A stretch of DNA of 64,000 bases from Brasenia schreberi (lineage: Eukaryota > Streptophyta > Magnoliopsida > Nymphaeales > Cabombaceae), in NCBI GenBank assembly GCA_036023115.1, contig JAYKKT010000061.1, positions 11,839,501 to 11,903,500 on the forward strand. The letters are read 5' to 3'. The notes beneath the pieces are model-generated. The model was not told the origin of the DNA. It saw only the letters and a list, made by a program, of their open reading frames with translations, and did not search any database. Every line of letters starts with the position of its first letter. The stretch's first letter is position 1. Of this stretch, positions 1-10,518 are shown piece after piece. A program made the position numbers and the translations under genes.

Positions 1-617
1 CCAAAAGGAAAGTTTTAAATACCTAGGGTCAATTTTTCAAAGTGATGGAAGAATTGATGGAGATGTTACACATAGAATTAATGCTGGTTGGTTAAAATGA
101 AGAGGAGCATCTGGTATTCTTTGTGATAAGAAGATACCATTAAAATTAAAAGGTAAATATTATAGAGCGGCAATTAGGCCTGCCATGTTTTATGGTTCTG
201 AGTGTTGGGCAGTTAATCATCAACATGTACAAAAGATGTCTGTGATAGAAATGAAGATGTTGAGATGGATGAGTGGTCATACAAGAAAAGACCGTATACA
301 TAATGAGGTTATTAGAAACAAATTAGGAGTGGCACCAATAGAGGATAAAATGAGAGAACATCGTTTAAGATGGTTTGGACATATAGAAAGAAGATCAAAA
401 GAAGAACCTGGAATAAGGTTAGAAAAACTAAATTTGGAAAGTATTAAAAGAGGTAGAGGACGACCACAAAAGTGTTGGAAAGAAACAATAAAGAATGATC
501 TAGCTTATTGGGAGTTAACTGCTAACATGGCACACGATAGGGATATGTGGAAACAAAGAATCCATGTAGCCGACCCCGTCTAGTATGGGAAAAGGCTTAG
601 TTGTTGTTGTTGTTTGT
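1..617 (+). pseudogene. RTE-clade LINE, 3' end of reverse transcriptase ORF and 3' tail
   Basis: C-terminal part of the RTE LINE polyprotein, cut by the window's left edge. Translation gives the block after the RT core ([15 protein letters not shown]), then the conserved tail ending IHVADPV at 583. The Trp codon at 98-100 has become TGA, so the longest open stretch (185-583, 132 residues) starts downstream of it at an internal Met. After the stop comes the family 3' end, GGGAAAAGGCTTAG followed by GTT repeats. Compared with the other copies in the window this one is broken. No 3' target duplication is visible because an antisense LINE fragment follows at once. Confidence 0.9.
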
Positions 618-709
618 TACTTCACTCCACCACCAAGCTTCTTTTTGTGCCGGTACACCTCCCTTAGATACCCCTAACACATCTTTCGCAACTTTCCTAA
701 TATGTATAG
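618..709 (-). mobile_element. RTE LINE internal fragment, antisense
   Basis: About 90 bases matching, in reverse orientation, the LINE segment between endonuclease and RT ([18 protein letters not shown] region). It lacks both LINE ends, so it is a rearranged remnant rather than an insertion with its own tail. It stands tail to tail with the LINE on its left, and hAT-derived sequence follows on its right. Confidence 0.8.
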
Positions 710-1060
710 CCATATACAAAAATATAATACATATTCATCATTCACCATTCAATAATTATAAAAAGAATTACATATTTTGAACCAAAATCCTTAGAAAAAA
801 TACAACTTTCATAATTAAAAAAATACATTTACACATTGTATTCAGGATCATAAACTAAATAATCTTCATCTTCTTCTTGCTGAAGATCCTGAACACCTTC
901 TGCTGCAAAATTAAAATCTTCATCTCCTTGATGATGTTGTTGTGCTTCTTCCAAATTAATCCATGCAATGTCTTCTTCGGTTAGGAGTGCATTTGCTTCC
1001 TCTAATATATCAAAATTATCTAAACTTATTGGATCAAATTGGTTTTCTTCTCTATTTAAC
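710..1060 (-). pseudogene. hAT-type transposase, C-terminal tail fragment
   Basis: On the minus strand, 1053 to 832 reads as one open C-terminal tail (about 70 residues): an LDNFDIL block, then TEEDIAWINLEEAQQHH, then a very acidic end finishing DPEYNV before a stop. A decayed relative, including about 80 bases of 3' flank, lies inside the hAT element at 31894-33478. That element has an 8-bp target duplication and terminal repeats, so assignment to hAT rests on it plus the acidic C-terminal tail common in plant hAT transposases. No termini or dimerisation core remain here. Homology cuts off at the LINE junction near 709. Confidence 0.6.
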
Positions 1061-1149
1061 TTTTTTAATTACATAAAAGAAAGATAAGCAATTAGTAAAT
1101 AACATTAACAATTAAAGTCAAATAAAATATTGAATTGAATCTTTAAGTA

Positions 1150-1950
1150 ATAACTAATAGAAGATTACTTCTGCCGGAGGCGCATGTTAAAGAACGTACT
1201 ATAATACGGACAATGAGGTAAAAAATATTTGATCTCTTATGAGGAATATCACTCAAAGAGGATCTGCCCTCGGTGGGGACAGTATATTCTCTTTTATTGA
1301 GAGAAGAGGATCGAAGGAATTTGGAAAAGGGAGAACAAAATTTGGTTAAAAGATCAGCATTCACTTAAAGATGTCAAACTAATTTTTCAATGAGGTAGAG
1401 GTTTTGCTAGAGGTCGAGAAACTAGTGACAGAAATAAATTAGAGTGTTCACATATGGGAAGAGAATGCATATATGCGACCAGTGTTGGGAAATTATTGAC
1501 AGACCGACTGACTATAAGGGATATGGGAGTCTTGTAGCAACCATTTTAGAGAGGAAGACTGAACCAGGTTTCATTGATGAAATGATCGACGGTAACTCTT
1601 ATTTTAATTATTCATGTCCTAAATTTTGGGTTATAGATTCTGGTGCTACTGATGACATGATAAGAGATAATTCAAGGTTGATGGGATACGAAAATGCTTC
1701 TCTACCACAATATGTGAAAGTTGCTAATAGATCCCTAGTTCAAATGGAAGGAAAGGGAGTGATATAACCCAAACATTTTAGACTAAATTCAGTGATTTAC
1801 ATTCTTAAATTTCCAGTTAATCTATTATCAGTTAGCTCTTTGATTAGAGACATGAATTGTTTATTCACTTTTTCTCCTTCTAGTTGTATTTTTCAGGATT
1901 TGAAGACGGAAAGGACATTTGATCGTGGTGAACTGAGGAATGTAAATCAC
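1150..1950 (+). pseudogene. copia-1 gag end and protease (decayed)
   Basis: Start of a decayed Ty1/copia element on the plus strand. Upstream of 1444 the frame gives an RG-rich gag end and a zinc-knuckle remnant (CSHMGREC) with a stop at about 1392. From 1444 to 1767 the protease region is open, with active-site motif WVIDSGATDDM. Copia proteases normally have DSGAxDH, so the His is replaced by Asp. Downstream to 1950 the translation continues with PVNLLSVSSLIRDMN and a premature stop. A LINE fragment then interrupts it. The 5' LTR is not in the window. Confidence 0.8.
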
Positions 1951-1960
1951 TGAAAAAATT

Positions 1961-2354
1961 GGTGCCACTCCTAATAGTGGCACCTATAATTAGATATATC
2001 TAAACCATCCTAAATGATATTCTCTCATTTTATCCTCTATTGGTGCCACTCCTAATTTGTTTCTAATAACCTCATTATGTATATGGTCTTTTCTTGTATA
2101 ACCACTCATCAATCTCAACATCTTCATTTCTATCACAAACATCTTTTGTGCATGTTGTTTATTAACTACCCAACACTCAGAACCATAAAACATGACAGGT
2201 TAGGTCTAATTGTTGCTCTATAATATTTACGTTTTAACTTTAATGGTATCTTCTTATCATAAAAAATACCTGATGCTCCTCTCCATTTTAACCAACCAGC
2301 ATTAATTCTATGCGTAATATCTCCATCAATTTTTCCAACACTTTGAAAAATTGA
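1961..2354 (-). mobile_element. RTE LINE fragment nested in copia-1
   Basis: Antisense piece of the LINE C-terminal region. It contains 67 open residues (1990-2193) matching FYGSECWVVN and [15 protein letters not shown] and continues to the YLGSIFQS block near 2350. The LINE 3' tail is missing, so this is not a simple 5'-truncated insertion. Copia-1 sequence resumes at about 2355. The left end is a perfect 9-bp fold-back (GGTGCCACT / AGTGGCACC) at 1961-1984 copied from LINE sequence. Confidence 0.85.
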
Positions 2355-2389
2355 GAGATAGTTCAGAATAATTGTTTCAGAGATTTAAC

Positions 2390-3165
2390 TATTCAATGTG
2401 ATGTTTATCAAAGAGCTAAATACCATAGAGTTTTCTTTCCTATTAGTGAATCCAAGTTATATATTCCTTTTGAATTGATACATTCAGATGTATGGGGTTC
2501 ATGTTTACTACCTTCACTTGAAAATTTTAAATACTTTGTTATCTTTATTGATGATTTCTCTAGACTTACCTTTGTCTATCTTATGAAATCAAAATTTGAA
2601 GTCTCTACTATTTTTCTTATTATTCATAAGCTCATTATGACTCAGTTTGGATATTCTATCAAAATTTTGAGAACAGATAATGGTGGTGAGTATGTAAATT
2701 GTCAGTTGCAAATTTATCTGCAGTCTCATGGAAATTTACATCAAACTTCATGTGTCTATACTCCTTAGCAAAATGGTGTGGTTGAAAAAAAAATATACAC
2801 ATTTTAAAAGTAGCCAGAACAAAATATACACATTTTAAAAGTAGCCCGAACATTACTTCTTGAACATAATATTCCTAATTTTTTCCAAAATTTTTCTGGC
2901 TTGAAGTAGTTCTTATCGCTGTGTTTCTTATCAATAGAGTGTCATCTACTATCCTTAAAGGAGAATCACTATTTCATAAGGTAAAACCAGAAGCTGACCC
3001 CTTTCAAATTACACCATGAATTTTTGGATGCCTCTGTTTTGTTCATGTACATGATCTCTTTCGTGACAAGTTAGATCCACGAGTTGTTCATTGTGTGTTT
3101 ATTGGATATTCTATGAAAAAGAAAGGGTATATTTGTTATGATCCTCAAACTCAAAGAAAATATGT
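2390..3165 (+). pseudogene. copia-1 integrase (decayed)
   Basis: The integrase core of copia-1 resumes after the nested LINE. The open part at 2475-2768 shows IHSDVWGS (first catalytic Asp) and LRTDNGGEY (second Asp), then HQTSCVYTP before a stop in the usual PQQNG motif. A 31-bp tandem duplication follows at 2790-2851. Beyond it the translation gives VFLINRVSS and the FGCLCFVH and FIGYSMKKKGYICYDP blocks typical of copia integrase C-termini, with stops. Not functional. Confidence 0.85.
2790..2851. repeat. 31-bp direct tandem duplication
   Basis: Two near-identical 31-bp units beginning AAAATATACACATTTTAAAA lie back to back inside the decayed copia-1 integrase and destroy its frame. Confidence 0.9.
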
Positions 3166-3171
3166 GACTGG

Positions 3172-4452
3172 ATGTTACATTGTTTGAAACTAATCCTTAT
3201 TTTCAATCTCAAAAGGTCGACAATTTTCAATAATGAAAAACTGGTACTACCGATGAACACCACCAATTATGAGTTGTTTGAAGAGCCTGTTATCATAGAA
3301 GCATGTGATATAAATGAAGGAAATGAGCGTAAAGTATACTCCAAAGGAGAGAGAAAGATCATTATGCTCAATCCTCAGGAAACTGCCAACCAAGGGGAGA
3401 CTCATCATATCCGAGTGGTGACGATTCAGATTAAAGAACAAAGCAATGAAGATCTGAACATTTCAATTGCTCTTAGAAAAGGTAAACGGACTTGTACTAA
3501 GTATCCTATTTGTCATTTTTTATCATATAATAAATTAGCCATAAACTATCATAATTTTGTGCTAAATGTTGATTCTTATCAAGTACCTAAAGACTTTGTT
3601 GAAGCTTCACAACATGAACATTGGATTGAGGCGATGAGATCAGAAATACAAGCACTCGAAAAGAATCAGACAGACATGAAATATCACTAATTTACCATCA
3701 GGGAGAAAAGCAGTAGGTTGCCGATGAGTATATACAATCAAATTTAAAGTTGATGGAATGTTAGAAAGATATAAGGCCAAACTTGTGGCAAGGGGTTACA
3801 GTAAATCTTATAGAATTGACTATGAAGAGACATTTACACTCGTGGCAAAGTTAGCCTCCATTCATGTCATAATCAGTCTTGCTACCCAAAATAAGTAGAC
3901 CATGTAGCAACTCGACGTGGAGAATGCATTTTTATAAGGAGAACTCAAAGATGAAGTATACATGGAGAATGCATTTTTATAAGGAGAACTCAAAGATGAA
4001 GTATACATGGAGTTACCACCCGTATACAAAGGCAAGAAAACAAGGTATATCGGTTAAAAAAGGCAATTTATGGACTAAAACAGTCACCTAGAGCTTGGTT
4101 TGAAAAGTTCAGTAAAAGTATCATTAACTTGGGATATAAGAAGAGTGTATGTAATCATACATTGTTTATTAAGAAAGGTGAGAAACTAACAATATTGCTA
4201 GTATATGTTGATGATATAATTATGACAGGTGATGATTTGGAAGAAATTCAAGTACTAAAGGAGGAATTACACAAAATATTTGATATTAAAGATTTTGGGA
4301 AGTTGCATTACTTTCTCGGTATTGAAGTTGCATATTCGGGTACCAATATCTTTCTAAATCAAAGAAAAATATACCTTGGATTTACTATGAGATACAAACA
4401 TGTAAGAGTGTAAGCCACTGCATACATCGATTGATGTAAATCACAAGCCCGA
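3172..4452 (+). pseudogene. copia-1 linker and reverse transcriptase (decayed)
   Basis: The stretch 3172-3690 encodes the hydrophilic linker and RT start (HEHWIEAMRSEIQALEKNQT). RT blocks follow with stops: RYKAKLVARGYS, IDYEETFTLVAK, QLDVENAFL. The open part at 4129-4413 carries the catalytic motif YVDDIIMTGDD and YFLGIEVA. Homology to the end of copia RT fades at about 4452 (IDVNHKP). A 45-bp tandem duplication sits in the middle. The RNase H region of copia-1 is not found. Its last codons and 3' LTR appear at 14675-15128, beyond the inserted copia-2. Confidence 0.85.
3918..4007. repeat. 45-bp tandem duplication in copia-1 RT
   Basis: Two exact 45-bp units starting TGGAGAATGCATTTTTATAA, repeating the RT residues ENAFL.GELKDEVYM. 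The unit is a multiple of three, but an in-frame TAA is present in both copies, so the stop was there before the duplication. Confidence 0.95.
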
Positions 4453-4910
4453 GTGAATTCTTGAGTGTTCCTTGAAGTGTGAGACTTGTAACCCTAGTTT
4501 CCCTTTGTGAGAGAAGAGAAACCTCCCTTAGCTAGGTGAGAATAACTTCTTGCTGGTTCAGGTGTGAACCGTAACAAGCTAGGAACCGAGTGAAGTCAGA
4601 TCTGAGTTCAGTCGTGAGTATGTGCAGTCCTGTAACAAAGTGTTGATGAATAGAGTGAACGATTATGTTCTTCCACAAACGTGTTCTTTCTGGTCCTCCT
4701 TGAGTGTGATTGAGTGAGGGACGTGAGCAACGTGAGAACTGTTGATTTTCATGCATCAAATCAGGCTAAACAAGATAAAAAAAATACTCAGACTGAAATG
4801 GACTGAATCAGGGCTGCTGTCGCCTCACTCTCTGGCCACCAATCCCTGCGTTTCTTTATTTAAAACCATCGTCTAATACAAAAACAAAAACCCATCACAA
4901 TTTATACTAA
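4453..4910. other. Unassigned stretch, probably left part of a copia-2 LTR
   Basis: No gene is seen. The right part leads without a break (across the LINE A insertion) into sequence at 8220-8385 that ends as a copia LTR, so part of this stretch should be the same minus-strand LTR. Its TG boundary could not be placed. The left part (4453-4780) resembles nothing else recognised in the window. Confidence 0.35.
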
Positions 4911-5040
4911 GTACTGTTTTAACTTAAAAAAAACTCCACCCATGTAAGGGATCATCCTTGCATTGCCGGTCTCAAGCCCGGATAAAGGAGGGTTGTGTTA
5001 GGCTTCTGACAGCTAGCGTAAAACTTCATCAGATTTTTAC

Positions 5041-5890
5041 ATGGATTACAAAAATTATGAGCATTGCTTTGGGGCGTCCCCGCCTAGCGACGTGCTGCAG
5101 AGCCCGAATGCAGTAAGAAGTAAGCAAGGACCACTACATTTTTGCCCGAATGTAGTGAATCAATTGCAGAGAGGTTTCCCACATCATGGACGGGTGTGGG
5201 TAAAGAAGTTAGTCCCGCTACATTGCCGCCCGAATGTAGTGAAAAATTTTCAGAGAGGGTCTCCGCATTTTGATTATGGACGGATGTGGGGGGTAAGGAA
5301 GCTAGTTCTAGATAATAAGATTCGTATTGGTTCTTGGAATATCGGAACATTATCGGGTAAGCTAATGGAGGTGGTAGATACTATGATTCGGAGAAAGATT
5401 CATATTCTATGTTTACAAGAGATAAAATGGGTTGGAGAAAAAGCAAAGGAGATAGAGGATACAGATTTTAAATTATGGTACTCAGGTAAAGAAAAGGCTC
5501 GAAACGGAGTTGGTATTATCATAAATAAAGATTTAAAGGAGTGTAGTAGACATACAATGATATGGTGACCGAATCATGACATTGAAATTAGTGTTAGGAG
5601 TAGAGGTTTTGAATATAGTTTGTGCTTACGCACCCCATGTAGGACTAGAAGATAGTATAAAGACAGTTTTTTGGGAAGAGTTAGATAAGGTGTTTCAAAA
5701 GATTCCACAAAGGGAGATGATTTGTTTAGGAGGAGATTTAAATGGACATATCGGTAAAGAGGCATTAGGATATCAAGGGATTCATGGAAACTTTGGTTTT
5801 GGGGATATAAACGAGGAAGGTAGGGAGATTTTAAATTTTGCTATGGCATTTGATCTCTTTATAGTCAATACAATCTTCAAAAAATGAGAT
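5041..5890 (+). pseudogene. LINE A endonuclease region
   Basis: Apurinic/apyrimidinic-type endonuclease that nicks target DNA for LINE integration. The first Met (5041) begins [10 protein letters not shown]. Motifs are [20 protein letters not shown] (catalytic Glu), GVGIIIN, and in the next frame CAYAPHVG and GGDLNGHIG (Asp, Asn). A 2-base deletion relative to LINE C near 5540 shifts the frame (stop at 5566-5568). The second frame runs 5576-5887 to a TGA in KKRDEH. A TAA at 5930-5932 replaces the Gln of [11 protein letters not shown]. Not functional. Confidence 0.9.
5095..5241 (+). promoter_or_regulatory. Tandem hairpin modules in the LINE 5' region
   Basis: Three hairpins share a GCCCG(A) loop edge. 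The first is CTGCA/TGCAG (5095-5113). The second is CACTACATT/AATGTAGTG with an 8-base loop (5132-5157). The third is CGCTACATT/AATGTAGTG with one G-U pair and an 8-base loop (5216-5241). The last two sit in an imperfect 84-bp tandem repeat. The same modules occur in LINE C, LINE F and, on the minus strand, LINE B. The region also lies within the first open frame, so coding constraint is possible. A role in transcription, RNA structure or packaging is inference. Confidence 0.5.
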
Positions 5891-6031
5891 GAACATTTAA
5901 TTACTTATAAGAGTGGCTTATCACAAACATAAATTGATTACTTTATTTGTAGAAAAAAAGATAGAGCATGTTGTAAAGATTGTAAGGTAATTCCAGGAGA
6001 AAACTTAACCACCCAACATCGACTTTTAGTT

Positions 6032-8161
6032 ATGGATTTACAAATAAAAAAATGGACAAAGAAGAAAAGAGTGCATCGAGCTATTCAGACTAAATGGTGG
6101 AACCTCAAAAGCGAGAAAGAAGATATATTTAAACAGAAAGTCCTTCAAGGAGATGTTTGGAATTATGTTGGCACATCTTGTGATATGTGGAACAATATGG
6201 CTATACATATTAGGAAAGTGGCGAAAGATGTGTTAGGGGTATCTAAGGGAGGTGTACCGGCACAAAAAGAAGCTTGGTGGTGGAGTGAAGTAGTACAAAA
6301 TAAAATGAAGGCAAAGAGGACATGTTACAAATTACATTATACCAAGAAAACTAGTGAAACTTTAGAAGCTTAGAAAAAAGCAAAGAAGGAAGCGAAAAAG
6401 GCCGTTAGTGAAGCAAAAGCTAAGATTTGGGAGGACTTATATAAAAAAACTCAACTCAAAAGAGGGTGAAAGAGATATTTGTAGGATAGCTAGGGTTAGA
6501 GATAAGAAAACTAAAGATCTTAATTATGTTAGATGCATAAAAGACGAGGATGAAAAAATTCTAGTGGCAAATGATGATATAAGAAATAGATGGAGAAACT
6601 ATTTTTATAATCTTTTTAATGAAAATAAAGATGTTAGTATTAGTTTAGGAGATTTAGCTAAGTTAGAAAAGTATATAGGCCATAATTTCTACCGACGTAT
6701 TCAAAAGAATGAAGTCAAAGAGGCTCTTAAACATATGAAGAGTGGTAAATCGGTAGGACCAGATAATATTCCTATAGAAGTTTGGAAAATACTAGGAGAA
6801 ATAGGAATCACTTGGCTCACAAGACTATTTAATGAAATATGGAGAAACCAAAAGATGCCCGAGGAATGGAGAGCAAGTACACTTATACCCATATATAAGA
6901 ACAAGGGAGACATTCAAAATTGTGCGAATTATCGAGGTATCAAGTTAATGAGTCATACTATGAAATTATGAGAAAGAATTATCGAATATAGGTTAAGACA
7001 AGTATCAAGTACAATAGAGAACCAATTTGGATTCATGCCTGGCAGATCTACTATTGAAGCGATTCACCTTTTGAGACGTCTTATGGAACATTTTAGAGGA
7101 AAAAAGAAAGACCTTCACATGATATTTATTGATCTAGAAAAAGCTTATGATAGGGTACCAAGGGAGGTTCTTTGGAGAACTTTAGAAAAAAGAGGTATCC
7201 CGTTGACATATATTAACCTTATAAGAGACATGTATGATGGTGCAAAAACATGTGTGAGGACTCATGAAGGAACGACAGACTTCTTTGAAGTTAATATTGG
7301 GTTACATCAAGGATCAACTTTAAGTCCATACTTATTTATAATGGTGATGGATGAGTTAACAAAACATATTCAAGATGAAGTACCTTGGTGTATATTATTT
7401 GCAGATGACATTGTATTAGTGGAAGACTCTAAGGAAAAAGTTAATAGAAAATTGGAACTATGGAGAGAAACATTTGAAAGCAAAGGCCTCCGACTTAGTA
7501 GAACAAAGACAGAATATATGGAATGTAAGTTTGATCATTTGGTTACTTCAGAGGACATGGAAATTAAAATTGGCACACATTGCATTCCCCAAAAGGAAAG
7601 TTTTAAATACCTAGGGTCAATTTTTCAGAGTGATGGAAGAATTGATGGAGATGTTACACATAGAATTAATGGTGATTGGTTAAAATGGAGAGGAGCATCA
7701 GGTATTCTTTGTGATAAGAAGATACCATTAAAGTTAAAAGGTAAATATTATAGAGCAACAATTAGACCTACCATGTTTTATGGTTCAGAGTGTTGATCAG
7801 TTAATCATCAACATGTACAAAAGATGTCTGTGACAGAAATGAAGATGTTGAGATGGATGAGTGGTCATACAAGAAAAGACTGTATACATAATGAGGTTAT
7901 TAGAAACAAATTAGGAGTGAGGATAAAATGAGAGAACATCGTTTAAGATTGTTTGGACATATAGAAAGAAGATCAAAAGAAGAACCTGTAAGAAGGTTAG
8001 AAAAACTAAATTTGGAAAGTATTAAAAGAGGTAGAGGACGACAACAAAAGTATTGGAAAGAAACAATAAAGAATGATCTAGCTTATTGGGAGTTAACTGC
8101 TAACATGGCACATGATAGAGATTTGTGGAAACAAAGAATCCATGTAGCTGACCCTGTCTAG
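6032..8161 (+). pseudogene. LINE A linker, reverse transcriptase and C-terminal tail
   Basis: RT of the RTE type in pieces: 6032-6373 (linker, stop in place of Tyr), 6408-6971, 7035-7796, 7928-8161. Motifs are [53 protein letters not shown] (motif A), [13 protein letters not shown] (motif B), [11 protein letters not shown] (catalytic FADD) and [17 protein letters not shown]. Breaks are an extra A in a run near 6445, TGA for Trp at 6969-6971 and 7794-7796, and a 10-base deletion at 7919/7920. All four are shared with LINE C. The frame ends IHVADPV. Confidence 0.93.
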
Positions 8162-8219
8162 TATGGGAAAAGGCTTAGTTGTTGTTTGTTTTGTGTTGTT
8201 GTACTATTTTAACTTAAAA

Positions 8220-8385
8220 GACTATAATACCCCTACTTAAAATACACGGTTCCTATTGAATCTGATCTGATTCATTAGGACCCAGACCCTAGATTAGACC
8301 CAAAACTATTAACTACTTAAATTACATAATAAACTAAAACAAAATACACTAAATCTTTTGAAAGACGAGACTTGATCTCCCAACA
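8220..8385 (-). mobile_element. Copia-2 LTR, right part
   Basis: Next to the RNase H stop the sequence reads, on the minus strand, a purine-rich tract (CACTTGAGGGGGCG) followed by TGTTGGGAGATC. This is the usual polypurine tract and TG start of a copia 3' LTR. LINE A inserted in this LTR. It resembles the LTR at 14353-14669 but is clearly diverged from it. Confidence 0.65.
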
Positions 8386-8392
8386 CGCCCCC

Positions 8393-9154
8393 TCAAGTGG
8401 AGTCTTGAAGAGTTGTGATTCCTATCTTTATAAGGATCTTCTTGAAAGCATTGACTTGTAATGATTTAGTGAGAACATCCGCTAGTTGGTCTTCTGAGCG
8501 CACATGAACAAGATTGAATAAGCCTTTAGAAATTTTCTCCCTGATAAAGTGACAATCAATCTTGATATGCTTGGTCCTCTCATGGAATACAGGATTTAAT
8601 GCCATTTGGAGAGCAACTTTACTGTCTGTAAAGAAGTTAATCGGCATATTTCCTTTGAGACCAATCTCCTCTAGAAGTGATATAATCCATAGGCCTTCAC
8701 ACAATCCAAGAGCAATAGCACGATACTCTGCTTCTGCACTGGATCTGGCTACCAGAGTTTGCTTCTTACTTTTCCATGAGACTATATTTCCACCTAAACA
8801 TACCATATAACCCAAGGTAGATTTTCTATCAGTTTTGGAACCTACCCAATCAGCATCTGAATAAATCTCCAAATTCATAGATGAGTGTGTAGCATATAAT
8901 AACCCATGGGTGATAGAAGATTTTAAATATCTGATTATATGGAATACAATGTTCATATGATGTCTAGATGGGTTGTGCATCCACCTACTTACATATCCCA
9001 CTGCAAAGCTGATGTCAGGTCGAGTTATGGTTATATATATCAGTCTTCCTACCAGCCTCTGGTACTTACCGATGTCTTCGTATGATTCTGTAGACTTACT
9101 GTCTTCTTCTCTTGATGTATCCATAGGTGTAGAACATATTCTGCATTCTTTCAT
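8393..9154 (-). pseudogene. copia-2 RNase H and RT C-terminus
   Basis: An open 253-residue C-terminal piece of a copia polyprotein. It shows YQRLVGRLIYITITRPDISF, YSDADWVGSKTDRKSTLGY, KKQTLVARSSAEAEYRA, FTDSKVALQMA, HIKIDCHFIREK and the end DQLADVLTKSL. These are the standard copia RNase H blocks with their acidic residues present (DADW, SAEAE, TDSK). The Met start is internal; upstream the frame continues through a TAA (9179-9181) into RT. The reading frame is intact from there to the stop before the LTR. Confidence 0.92.
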
Positions 9155-9181
9155 TTTGGTTTCCTTTAGTAAATCAAGAAT

Positions 9182-9920
9182 TTATTTCTTTTGACTTAGA
9201 AATAAACAATTATCTTTACGAATCACCTCAATTCCCAAGAAATAATGTAATCTGCCCAGATCCCTCAGGTCAAACAAAGTGTTTAATCGTTTCTTTAACT
9301 CGACTATACCGTCTGCATCATTACCAGTAATAATGATATCATACACATAGACTAAAAGTATGATAATCTTCTGACCATGTTTGATAAATAGTGTATTATC
9401 ACTGGTACATTTACTGAAGCCCAACTTCATAATGCCGTCACTAAATTTTTCAAACCATGCTCATGGAGACTGTTTTAAGCCATAAATTGATTTCTTCAAT
9501 TTACATACTATATTTTGCTTTTGCTTCTGAAGGTATCTTGGAGGTACATCCATATAAATGTCTTCCATAAGATCTCCCTGTAGGAATGTGTTTTTAACAT
9601 CCAATTGTCATAACTCCCAACCTTTATTAACTGCCACACTCAAAATTATCTGAATTGTATTCATTTTCGCAACTGGAGCAAACGTTTCAGTGTAGTCGAT
9701 GCCATATGTCTGACTGTAACCCTTAGCTACTAATCCGACTTTGTATCTTTCAATATTGCCATAAACTCTATACTTTACGGAGAACACTCATTTGCACCCT
9801 ACTATTTTTCTTCGTGATGGTAAATCAACCAGTTCCCAAGTTTTATTTCTGACTAGTATAACAATTTCTTCTTCCATTGCTTTCTTCCATTCTGGTATTT
9901 GTTCTAATGCACTCTTTTCT
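9182..9920 (-). pseudogene. copia-2 reverse transcriptase (decayed)
   Basis: Minus-strand copia RT. From 9920 it reads EWKKAMEEEIVILVRNKTWE, then VGCK with a stop, [61 protein letters not shown] with a stop, and finally (9430-9182) the catalytic region. The catalytic motif is YVYD instead of YVDD, a lost Asp. YFLGIEVI and FLSQKK follow. Trp codons are repeatedly replaced by stops. The 5' end is fused to a LINE fragment near 9921, and no integrase, protease or gag follows. Confidence 0.9.
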
Positions 9921-10329
9921 TCTTTGTCAATTTTTTTATTTGTAAATCCATAACTAAAAGTCAATGTTGGGTGGTTAAGCTTTCTCCTGAAATTACCTTG
10001 CAATCTTTACAACACGCTCTATCTTTTTTTCTACAAATAAAGTAATCAATTTGTGTTTGTGATAAGCTACTTTTATAAGTAATTAAATATTCATCTCATT
10101 TTTTGAAGATTGTATTGACTATAAAGAGATCAAATGCCATAGCAAAATTTAAAATCTCCCTACCTTCCTCATTTATATCCCCAAAACCAAAGTTTTCATG
10201 AATCCCTTGATATCCTAATGCCTCTTTACCGACATATCCATTTAAGTCTCCTCTTAAACAAATCATCTCTCTTTGTGGAATCTTTTGAATTACCTTATCT
10301 AACTCTTCCCAAAAAGTTGTCTTTATACT
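9921..10329 (-). mobile_element. RTE LINE endonuclease fragment joined to copia-2 RT
   Basis: Antisense LINE endonuclease piece: [20 protein letters not shown] and LTTQH equivalents, ending at about 10329 in the EELDKV region. It has neither LINE end. At its left edge an open frame (9788-10003) crosses from off-frame LINE sequence straight into copia RT residues, which marks a recombination junction. Confidence 0.85.
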
Positions 10330-10518
10330 ACGTTACAGAAACATAAATTTGACATTATTCTGATTGTTAACTGCATAGAAATCTTACAAATTCTTGAGAT
10401 TCGAATATTATGACGGTAGTCTTCCACGTCAGGATATCAAGACCGTTCCACAGTCAGTCTGTCTTCCACTTTGGAACTTCAATGTATACTTGCACATTTT
10501 GATACCCGTGGTGGCAAC
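10330..10518 (-). other. Probable copia leader, left of the large LTR insertion
   Basis: No gene is seen. The 5 bases at its right end (GCAAC, 10514-10518) are repeated at 14283-14287, so this stretch was contiguous with 14288-14352, which ends in a copia primer-binding site. It is therefore likely the untranslated leader of a minus-strand copia. Confidence 0.5.

Larger units (their letters stand above)
4930..8200 (+). mobile_element. Full-length RTE-clade LINE (LINE A) with target-site duplication
   Basis: Complete element of about 3.27 kb, from the 5' end (CTCCACCCATGTAAGGG) to GGGAAAAGGCTTAGTTGTTG. It is flanked by 19-bp direct repeats at 4911-4929 and 8201-8219 (GTACT then TTTTAACTTAAAA, one mismatch), which are its target-site duplication. 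It inserted into a copia LTR. Order: 5' region with hairpins, apurinic-type endonuclease, linker, reverse transcriptase, C-terminal tail. The reading frame is broken at many points; several breaks are identical to those in LINE C (24018-27284). Confidence 0.95.
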
